A stretch of DNA of 33,502 nt from UBA1731 sp964440985 (GTDB taxonomy: Bacteria > Verrucomicrobiota > Kiritimatiellia > RFP12 > UBA1067): contig CAYTWE010000023.1 in NCBI GenBank assembly GCA_964440985.1, positions 1 through 33,502 of the forward strand. The letters run 5' to 3'. The notes below the pieces were generated by a model, which was given only the letters and a program-made list of their open reading frames with translations, did not search any database and was not told the origin of the DNA. The position numbers and the translations under genes were made by a program. Of this stretch, positions 27,569-33,502 are shown piece after piece; within the stretch, counting starts at the first letter, position 1; each line of letters begins with the position of its first letter.

Positions 27569-30220
27569 TTAGTTGCCTTCTCCGTCCGGATTCGGCTGCC
27601 CAATGTTGTCCTCGCCCTCGATTGACGGCACAGACTGCCCGGCTTCAGCATTTTCGGCTTCGGCTTCGTTTTCGGATGCCGTGATGGCGGCAGTCTGATC
27701 AGGCGTGTCGAAATTGACAAGTATGTCGCGTGGTCCGGCACCCTTTGCCGGGCCGATTATGCCGCGATCTTCGAGAAGGTCTATCAGTCTTGCGGCGTGG
27801 TTGTACCCGATGCCCATCCTGCGTTGCAGGTGCGATACGGACGCACGGTTGGTCATGCGCACGACTTCGAGAGCCTGGTTGTACAGTCCCTCCTCCTTGG
27901 ATCCCGTCATTCCGGCGGGTGCCACGCCGCCGTTGGCCGTGACAACTGTTGAAGTCTTTTCCTGCGGTGGCGGTGCGTTGTCCGGATCGTTCTCGTTGTC
28001 GGCGAACGGGTCTGCAATCGCCGCTTCCTTCACTCTTGCCAGCTTCGACGCGAAAGTCTTGTCGAACTGCACGTTTGCGTGTTCCGCTATGAACTCCGTT
28101 ATGCGCGTGATCTCCTCGTCCGCCACCCATGAACCCTGTGCACGGATCAGATTGCCTTCCTTTGTCTTGAAAAGCATGTCGCCGCGCCCTATCAGCGATT
28201 CGGCGCCGGTGGCGTCCAGTATGGTGCGTGAGTCAATCGCCGATGCCGTCTTGAACGCGATGCGTCCGGGGATGTTGGACTTGATTGTGCCGGTTATCAC
28301 CTTCGTGTCCGGGCGCTGCGTTGCGAGTATCACGTGGATTCCAGTTGCGCGCGCCTTGGCGGTGAGCCGTGCGATCTCCGGTTCAACTTCCTTGCCGGCG
28401 GACGCCATGAGGTCGGCAACTTCGTCGATGATTATCACTATGTACGGCACTGTGCGCGGCAGGTCGTCTGCGCCCGACTCTTCGCCGCCGAACATATCCG
28501 GCTGCGTGACGATTTCGCGTGTGTTGAAATCCACGATGTTGCGCTTGTTGACGCGGGCGAACATCTTCAGCCGCTTCTCCATCTCGGAGACGGCCCAGCG
28601 AAGCGAGTACACGACCTTCTTTGTGTCTGTCACTACAGGCACAAGCAGGTGCGGGAGCGTCTGGTACGCCGAGAACTCGACGCATTTCGGGTCGACCATT
28701 ATGAACTTGAGCTGTTCGGGCGTACGGCACATCAGCAGTCCGTTTATGATCGAGTTGAGGCATACGGATTTGCCCTGTCCGGTTGCGCCCGCGACGAGCA
28801 GATGCGGCATTGTGGCGAGGTCGGAGACCAGATCGTGGCCTGCGGCGTCCTTGCCGAGAAGCAGCGGCAGGTTGTATTTTGCCTGTCCGCGCCTGTCAAG
28901 CGAGACATTGCGTCTCCATGTGTCGGATTCGATCAGTTCCCGGAAGGAGACGCCGGCGGCGACCTTGTTCGGCATTTCGATGCCGACGGCGTTCTCTCCC
29001 GGTATCGGGGCTTCGATGCGCAGAGACTTGGCCTTCATCGCCATCATCAGCGTGTTAAGAAGCGATTCGACCTTCTCCGGCCTTGTGCCGGGAGCGAGGG
29101 AGAGCTTGTACTGCGTGACAACCGGCCCCTGCACCATGTCGATGAGCGTTGCGTCCACATCAAAAAGCTTGAGCGTTTCGATGAGCTTGGTGCCGATTGC
29201 CGCCACGTCCCCATGGTCTGCCGTAGATTTTGAAAGGGGGTTCAGCAGCGAGACGCCTGGCAGCACGTACGGCCCCTTGTCTTCCTCCGGTGCGTCTTCC
29301 GCTCCATTGTCGGTGGGCTTTGAAGTCTGCACGTTTCCGTCTGCCGCCGTCATCCTCGCCGCAGATGCGAAAGATTCACCGTCATGTCTGTCGTCTGTCG
29401 CACACTTGAGTGCGGTGTCTGATGCTTTTGCCGCCTTGGCGGCTTCACGCGCCGCCATCTTCTCAGCCTCCTTCGCCGCTTTCGCGGCGGCGCGTTCATC
29501 CGAGATTCGCCTCCTCTCCTCCTCCTTTGCGAGCCTGGCCGCCTCCTTGGCTGCCTTCAGAGCCTCAATTCTGTCGTGCTCTTCACTTTTTGCGCGTTCG
29601 CGTTCGGCAAGCTCCTCCGGCGAGAGTGGCTTGCCTCCGATGAAGTTTCCGAGCGAGACGAGTATTGTGCGGAAGCCGATCAGTGAAAGCATGGCGAACG
29701 CCATGAGCGTGGCCATCAGGATGGACGCGCCGAACGGGGACAGCAGACGCGAGAGGCCGCAGTCCATAACGAGGTAGCCAAGCGCACCGCCCGCATTTCT
29801 GCCGAGATTCAGCCTTTCGAGCGTCATGGCGAGGGAAGGGGACGCTCCAAGAAGCTGCAGAAGGCACGTTGTCGCAAAGAGAAAGAGCAGGAACGCAAGG
29901 AACCTGAGACCTGGGCGGACGGACTTTCCGAGAATCAGGAGGAGTCCGAGCAGCAGTGTAAGCGGCGGCACCGTCCATATGGCAAGCCCTATCATCTGGT
30001 AGCCGCAGTAGGCGAACGCATCGCCCACAACGCCAATGAGGTTGGTCGAGGTTTCGGGCGGGATGTTCAGGGCCGCAATCGCCTGCCACCGGTACGACAT
30101 CAGCGCCAGAAGCGGGAAAAGGGCTATTGGGAAAAGGAAAAAGCCTATGAGCCAACGCCTTGTCTTTGCCTCGTTGTCGTGCTGCTTTGCGGCCGTTCTG
30201 CTATTTTCCGCTTCCGCCAT
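27569..30220 (-). CDS. ftsK: FtsK/SpoIIIE DNA translocase
   Basis: An 883-aa septal DNA pump that moves chromosome ends through the closing septum. ATG 30220 is used; a TTG one codon earlier is less likely. The N-terminal 200 residues have about four membrane segments (LIGFFLFPIALFPLLALM, LTLLLGLLLILG and others). A Lys/Glu/Ala-rich charged linker covers about 205-280. The motor has Walker A GATGQGKSVC near residue 478 and Walker B IIIIDEVADLM, followed by ILATQRPDTKVITG. The gamma winged helix, which reads polar chromosome sequences, is near 770-840 (ASVSHLQRRMGIGYNHAARL). The start overlaps the small CdaR-like gene by 20 bases. All key motifs are intact. Confidence 0.95.
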   Translation of the reverse strand: MAEAENSRTAAKQHDNEAKTRRWLIGFFLFPIALFPLLALMSYRWQAIAALNIPPETSTNLIGVVGDAFAYCGYQMIGLAIWTVPPLTLLLGLLLILGKSVRPGLRFLAFLLFLFATTCLLQLLGASPSLAMTLERLNLGRNAGGALGYLVMDCGLSRLLSPFGASILMATLMAFAMLSLIGFRTILVSLGNFIGGKPLSPEELAERERAKSEEHDRIEALKAAKEAARLAKEEERRRISDERAAAKAAKEAEKMAAREAAKAAKASDTALKCATDDRHDGESFASAARMTAADGNVQTSKPTDNGAEDAPEEDKGPYVLPGVSLLNPLSKSTADHGDVAAIGTKLIETLKLFDVDATLIDMVQGPVVTQYKLSLAPGTRPEKVESLLNTLMMAMKAKSLRIEAPIPGENAVGIEMPNKVAAGVSFRELIESDTWRRNVSLDRRGQAKYNLPLLLGKDAAGHDLVSDLATMPHLLVAGATGQGKSVCLNSIINGLLMCRTPEQLKFIMVDPKCVEFSAYQTLPHLLVPVVTDTKKVVYSLRWAVSEMEKRLKMFARVNKRNIVDFNTREIVTQPDMFGGEESGADDLPRTVPYIVIIIDEVADLMASAGKEVEPEIARLTAKARATGIHVILATQRPDTKVITGTIKSNIPGRIAFKTASAIDSRTILDATGAESLIGRGDMLFKTKEGNLIRAQGSWVADEEITRITEFIAEHANVQFDKTFASKLARVKEAAIADPFADNENDPDNAPPPQEKTSTVVTANGGVAPAGMTGSKEEGLYNQALEVVRMTNRASVSHLQRRMGIGYNHAARLIDLLEDRGIIGPAKGAGPRDILVNFDTPDQTAAITASENEAEAENAEAGQSVPSIEGEDNIGQPNPDGEGN

Positions 30221-30365
30221 CAACCGTGCCTTTCATGAAGATGCCTTGCGTGACGCCATTCTCTTCGGATGTGTTCCGCATTGAGTAGTAGATTACGAGC
30301 GCAAGCACGAGAGCAATCAGCTTCAGCCCCCAGTTGCGCCGGAAGATGTCAAGCAGAGCCGTCAT
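30201..30365 (-). CDS. CdaR/YbbR-like membrane stub, 54 aa
   Basis: ATG 30365 overlaps the cdaA stop (ATGA), which supports translation of a 54-aa protein. It matches the N-terminus of CdaR/YbbR proteins: a short amphipathic start, then NWGLKLIALVLALVIYY as a single membrane segment (residues 11-27), then about 27 polar residues. Full CdaR has several extracytoplasmic YbbR domains and regulates the diadenylate cyclase CdaA from the membrane. Here the gene stops after the membrane anchor and overlaps ftsK by 20 bases. It may modulate CdaA through the membrane alone, or be a degraded remnant. The start could be as early as GTG/ATG 30410, but that would lie deeper inside cdaA. Confidence 0.65.
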   Translation of the reverse strand: MTALLDIFRRNWGLKLIALVLALVIYYSMRNTSEENGVTQGIFMKGTVDGGSGK

Positions 30366-31201
30366 TCCCCGTTTTCCTTTCCGAACTTCGACAGTCTCGC
30401 CCTGAACCATTCGGCAGCCTTTTCGCCTGCGGTCTTCTTCGTCGGCATGGCCTTGCGTATCCAGCGGAGGATGGATGCCTTTGCGGCTTCATCGCTCTGA
30501 TAGCGGATCAGCTTTCCGTTGTGGGCAATAGATATGCGGCCGGACTCCTCGGACACCACAACTACAAGCGCATCCGTCTCCTCCGACAGTCCTACGGCGG
30601 CGCGATGCCTCATGCCGGATTCGTACAGGTCGTGGTTCACGGAAACCGGAAAGATGCAATGTGCGGCGACGAGTCGTCCGTTGCGTATTGTTGCGCCGCC
30701 GTCGTGGAGCGGAAGCGGTGGGGTGAACACAGATACGAGAAGTTCACGTGACGGAATGGCATCGAGCGTAACTCCGCTCTCCTCGTAGCTGCGCAGCGAG
30801 ATGCCGCGCTCAAACGCAATCAGTGCGCCGATTTTCTTGCGGGCAAGGTCGAAGACCGCTTCCGTCATCTTTTCAGGCGTCATGGTGCGCCTGTCGAACG
30901 GACGGTTCCCTTCTGAGAATATCAGAGAACCGATTGCCGCGAGGATTCGGCGGATCTCAGGCTGAAACAGCACGACCGTCGAGAGGGCGAGATACATCAG
31001 CAGCATCTGGAGGATTCGTGCAAGGACATCGAAGTGGAACAGGAACGTGAACGCGATCGACACCCCGAACAGAATGCCGACTCCTGTCAGCACCTGTCCG
31101 AAGCGCGAACCGCGCGCCGCCTTGAGTATTGCGTAGATCGCAAAGTAGAGGATTGCGATCTGCACTATGTCGCGCACGAGTGTCCAACTGAGCCAGTTCA
31201 C
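30362..31201 (-). CDS. cdaA: Diadenylate cyclase CdaA
   Basis: A 279-aa membrane enzyme making c-di-AMP from two ATP. It has three N-terminal membrane helices (about residues 11-27, 38-55 and 62-80), then a coiled linker and the DAC domain. The DAC signature is LHDGGATI (Asp167-Gly168-Gly169, where most family members have DGA) and RHRAA at 198-202. The start is GTG 31201, overlapping the ftsH stop as GTGA. c-di-AMP controls osmotic balance and cell-wall homeostasis, consistent with the envelope genes around it. The stub that follows replaces the usual cdaR; glmM is not in the window. The Gly169 change is conservative, so activity is likely. Confidence 0.93.
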   Translation of the reverse strand: MNWLSWTLVRDIVQIAILYFAIYAILKAARGSRFGQVLTGVGILFGVSIAFTFLFHFDVLARILQMLLMYLALSTVVLFQPEIRRILAAIGSLIFSEGNRPFDRRTMTPEKMTEAVFDLARKKIGALIAFERGISLRSYEESGVTLDAIPSRELLVSVFTPPLPLHDGGATIRNGRLVAAHCIFPVSVNHDLYESGMRHRAAVGLSEETDALVVVVSEESGRISIAHNGKLIRYQSDEAAKASILRWIRKAMPTKKTAGEKAAEWFRARLSKFGKENGE

Positions 31202-33090
31202 TGCCTTTTCTCCAGACCAAGCAATTCTTCGATGTCGCGTCCGTCCATCGATTCCTTTTCAAGGAGCGCGGCGGCGAGCGTTTCAAGCTTGTCGCGGTTC
31301 TTGGCTATCAGCTTCTCCGCCTTGCCGTATGCGTTGGACACCATCTTCTTGACTTCGGCATCGATGCCTTCGGCGGTTTTCTGCGAGAAGGGCGGAGGCA
31401 TCGGATCCGGCGAGAACTGGCTTGGCTCAACGAACGACTGGAAGCCGTACGTCTCGCTCATTCCGTACTTGCATATCATGTCGCGGGCGATTGAGGTCGC
31501 CTGCTGTATATCCTGCGCCGCGCCGGTGGAGATGTCGCCTGTCTTGCTCAGTTCGGCGATGCGCCCTCCGCAGCAGATGCACATCTCGTCGAGGAAGTAG
31601 TTCTTCGTGCGGTTGAGTATGTCCTTCTCCGGAAGCGCCATCGTCGCTCCAAGCGCACGTCCGCGAGGGATGATCGTCACCTTGTGGAGAGGGTCTGCGT
31701 TCGGCAGCAGGAGCTGCAGCAGCGCATGGCCGGCCTCGTGCCATGCAGTGATCTCGCGATCCTTGTCGGTGAGGTTTGAGGACTTGCGTTCGCGCCCCCA
31801 CAGCACCTTGTCCCGCGCCTCTTCAAGCGCATCCTGCGTCACGCCGTCCAGTCCTCTGCGCACGGCGAGAAGGGCGGCCTCGTTCAGAAGGTTCGCGAGG
31901 TCGGCGCCGGAGAATCCCGGTGTGCCTCTGGCGATGCGCGAGAGATCCGCGTCTTCGGCGAACTTTATCTTCGCGCCGTGGAGTTTCAGAATGTCTTCGC
32001 GTCCCTTGAGGGAGGGGAGATCCACGTAGATCTGCCGGTCGAAGCGTCCCGGACGGAGGAGCGCCGGATCGAGTACGTCCGGACGGTTTGTCGCCGCAAT
32101 GATGATCACTCCCTCGTTGGCGTCGAAGCCGTCCATCTCAACGAGCATGGCGTTGAGCGTCTGATCGTTTGAGTGTCCGCCGAATGCGTTGGCGCCGGTG
32201 CGCTTTGCGCCGACGGCGTCTATCTCGTCGATGAATATCAGGCACGGCGCGGAACGCTTGCCCTGCTCGAACATGTCGCGCACACGGCTTGCGCCCACGC
32301 CGACGAACATCTCCTCGAAGTCAGAGCCTGAGATGGAGAAGAACGGCACCTTCGCTTCACCGGCGATGGCCTTGGCAAGAAGCGTCTTTCCCGTTCCGGG
32401 CGGGCCCACGAGCAGCACACCTTTTGGTATCTTGCCGCCGAGCTTCGAGAATTTGGCGGGGGATTTGAGAAATTCAACTATCTCCTGCACCTCCTCCTTG
32501 GCCTCGTCTACACCGGCAACGTCGCTGAACGTCACCTTCCTCTTCGACTTGTCCTCGTTCAAGAGCCGTGCTTTTGACTTGCCGAATCCGAACGGTCCGC
32601 CGCCGCTGCCCATCTTTCGGTAGAATATGAACCAGAAGAACGCGAGCAGAAGCAGAAAGAAGAGAAGCTGCTGAAGCAGAGGGCCGATGAGAGGGGCGTG
32701 TTCGCGCACCGGGCAATCGATTCCCCGCTCCACGAGCCAGGACATGAGCGCCTCATTCTCGCCCGGCACGAGACGTACCCTGAACGCAGCGTTTGCGCCG
32801 GTGTCCGACATGTATTTTCCGCGAAGGTACGTGCTGGACGAATCAAGGTCGCGCACCCGTTCGACTCTTGCGATGCGGTTCTGTTCCACTGCCTTCCTGA
32901 AACCGGTGACAGACAGGTCTTCAATCTTTTCGGCTCCGGCCTGGCCGAAAAAGCGCATCGCGATGAAGGTCGTCGCCACGATGGCCAACACGAGCCAACC
33001 GCTTCTTGAGGGGTTTATGTTGGCGCTCTTCGGCACTTCCCGGCCGGTGCCTGTGCGCTTGCGCACGTCTTCTTTCTGCTTCTGGGACAT
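31198..33090 (-). CDS. ftsH: ATP-dependent zinc metalloprotease FtsH
   Basis: A 630-aa membrane-bound AAA+ protease that degrades misfolded membrane proteins and regulators. Membrane segments are at about 31-48 and 134-157, with a small extracytoplasmic domain between. Walker A is GPPGTGKT at 229-236, Walker B is LIFIDEID, and the second region of homology includes AATNRPDVLDPALLRPGRFD. The zinc site is HEAGH at 451-455, with the third ligand in GAAQDIQQAT. In place of the usual MGGRAAEE the segment reads CICCGGRIAEL, with three cysteines; this is atypical, but it does not remove a known zinc ligand. ATG 33090 has no ribosome site and lies only about 4 bases after the predicted transcription start. 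It is the first gene of the eight-gene minus-strand run. Confidence 0.96.
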   Translation of the reverse strand: MSQKQKEDVRKRTGTGREVPKSANINPSRSGWLVLAIVATTFIAMRFFGQAGAEKIEDLSVTGFRKAVEQNRIARVERVRDLDSSSTYLRGKYMSDTGANAAFRVRLVPGENEALMSWLVERGIDCPVREHAPLIGPLLQQLLFFLLLLAFFWFIFYRKMGSGGGPFGFGKSKARLLNEDKSKRKVTFSDVAGVDEAKEEVQEIVEFLKSPAKFSKLGGKIPKGVLLVGPPGTGKTLLAKAIAGEAKVPFFSISGSDFEEMFVGVGASRVRDMFEQGKRSAPCLIFIDEIDAVGAKRTGANAFGGHSNDQTLNAMLVEMDGFDANEGVIIIAATNRPDVLDPALLRPGRFDRQIYVDLPSLKGREDILKLHGAKIKFAEDADLSRIARGTPGFSGADLANLLNEAALLAVRRGLDGVTQDALEEARDKVLWGRERKSSNLTDKDREITAWHEAGHALLQLLLPNADPLHKVTIIPRGRALGATMALPEKDILNRTKNYFLDEMCICCGGRIAELSKTGDISTGAAQDIQQATSIARDMICKYGMSETYGFQSFVEPSQFSPDPMPPPFSQKTAEGIDAEVKKMVSNAYGKAEKLIAKNRDKLETLAAALLEKESMDGRDIEELLGLEKRQ

Positions 33091-33100
33091 ATGGGTGTGA

Positions 33101-33111
33101 AGTATACCAAA
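33101..33111 (-). promoter_or_regulatory. Extended -10 promoter of ftsH
   Basis: On the minus strand the sequence reads TTTGGTATACT, with TATACT at 33106-33101. The start site would be near 33094, four or five bases before ATG 33090. No ribosome site fits in that space. The -35 is weak. It should drive the whole ftsH-clpC run. Confidence 0.6.
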
Positions 33112-33150
33112 AATTGCCGTCTGTGACGGGCGATGCTTACGCCGCGCAAA

Positions 33151-33159
33151 TGGTAATAT
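33151..33159 (+). promoter_or_regulatory. Possible promoter divergent from ftsH
   Basis: TGGTAATAT is an extended -10-like element (TAATAT at 33154-33159), 48 bases from the ftsH -10 and facing away. The start would be near 33166, upstream of the ribosome-site-like GGGAGG at 33179-33184. Confidence 0.35.
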
Positions 33160-33190
33160 CTAGTGGGTCAGCAAAAAAGGGAGGAAGGCG

Positions 33191-33370
33191 ATGGGGATCG
33201 ACGAAGAAGAAAGGACACCGCCGTACGACAGGACGGCGACATGGCGTAATACGCACGGGGAGGCGCAGTTCTTCTCTTCACGGACACTTTCATCGGAACG
33301 GACGCAGTGTACCACAAAAGGCGACGGGCGGCGGCGGGGCCGTTTCGCGGACGGCCGCTTTATGGTATAA
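33191..33370 (+). CDS. Small hypothetical ORF, 59 aa
   Basis: ATG 33191 is preceded by GGGAGG at 33179-33184 with 6-base spacing. The frame runs 59 codons to TAA 33370. The product starts MGIDEEERTPPYDRTATW and is polar with an Arg/Gly-rich C-terminus (GRRRGRFADGR). I recognise no family. There is no signal peptide or membrane segment. The ribosome site and the -10-like element are good, but the composition is not clearly coding, and the end runs into the next promoter. It may be a real small protein or a chance frame. Confidence 0.3.
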   Translation: MGIDEEERTPPYDRTATWRNTHGEAQFFSSRTLSSERTQCTTKGDGRRRGRFADGRFMV

Positions 33371-33371
33371 T
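33361..33371 (+). promoter_or_regulatory. Extended -10 promoter near the window end
   Basis: TATGGTATAAT has an exact TGnTATAAT core, with TATAAT at 33366-33371. The start site would be near 33378. It overlaps the end of the 59-aa ORF. Confidence 0.6.
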
Positions 33372-33439
33372 CCTCGGCGTTCTGCGTACGGCGGCGAGAC
33401 CGTCGGCGCGGGGCCGGACGCGGCGGGGAGAAATCCGTC

Positions 33440-33502
33440 GTGCCGAAGAATTTAGCATCAACGCTAACAAGTCGTTCGCACGAAATACTACCACTATTTC
33501 AC
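33440..33502 (+). CDS. Possible gene start, truncated by the window edge
   Basis: GTG 33440 opens a frame to the window end, giving 21 residues starting MPKNLASTLTSRSHEILP. GGGGAG at 33425-33430 lies nine bases upstream, and the promoter at 33361-33371 lies about 70 bases upstream. The base composition after 33450 is less GC-rich than the surrounding sequence. No family can be assigned from so few residues. A structured RNA in this stretch is an alternative. Confidence 0.3.
   Translation, partial: MPKNLASTLTSRSHEILPLFH

Noticed and set aside
27705..29777. A 690-codon open frame on the plus strand opposite ftsK
   Set aside because: It lies entirely antisense to a clear ftsK gene, has a low-complexity Ser/Ala-rich product with no family, and is the kind of long antisense frame expected in GC-rich coding DNA.
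33006..33455. A 149-codon plus-strand frame across the ftsH start
   Set aside because: Half of it is antisense to ftsH and crosses the ftsH promoter; its product is Arg/Gly-rich with no family.
33372..33502. tmRNA or another known structured RNA at the window end
   Set aside because: The bases after the promoter do not show the conserved tmRNA ends or a resume-codon tag frame, and I could not fold a known RNA family by eye.

Overview
The window is GC-rich, gene-dense chromosomal DNA, probably from an anaerobic member of the PVC group. Kiritimatiellota or a close relative is my best guess. The reasons are two very large secreted proteins with autotransporter-type beta-strand (PATR) repeats, a large secreted glycoside-hydrolase-like protein, a ferredoxin-dependent 2-oxoacid oxidoreductase, and Gram-negative envelope genes beside an mcsA/mcsB/clpC cluster. 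No 16S or other phylogenetic marker was available, so this placement is inference.

Plus strand, 1-22560. Positions 34-9841 encode three big exported proteins: two PATR beta-helix proteins, the second built from two tandem modules, and a CBM9-like/LamG-like/glycoside-hydrolase-like protein. Next come nadE (synthetase domain only), a SurA-N-like small protein and a DEDDh exonuclease (9907-11914). An aldose-1-epimerase-like gene (12029-13114) has its own promoter. carB (13244-16456) starts a run with a Tat-exported enolase-superfamily protein, a METTL25-type methyltransferase and epmA. A short operon then encodes a two-cluster ferredoxin, a VorB-type alpha subunit and a secreted phytase-like esterase (20195-22560). 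The TPP-binding and gamma subunits of that oxidoreductase are absent.

Minus strand, 33090-22617. Eight genes are packed end to end, mostly overlapping by 4 to 20 bases: ftsH, cdaA, a 54-aa CdaR/YbbR-like stub, ftsK, rodZ, mcsA, an mcsB-like gene and clpC. They link membrane proteolysis, c-di-AMP synthesis, chromosome translocation, cell shape and cytoplasmic proteolysis in one probable transcript. The McsB-like protein is the most unusual gene. It matches only the C-terminal catalytic domain of the protein-arginine kinase, and every catalytic position I can align is changed. It therefore looks like a pseudokinase kept between McsA and ClpC.

Several promoters share an extended -10 of the form TTTGGTATAAT. 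Two genes (nadE, ftsH) have this type of element so close to the start codon that the mRNA should be leaderless or nearly so. The last 411 bases, divergent from ftsH, hold a possible 59-aa ORF, another promoter and the start of a possible gene running off the window. I saw no tRNA, rRNA, CRISPR array or insertion sequence.
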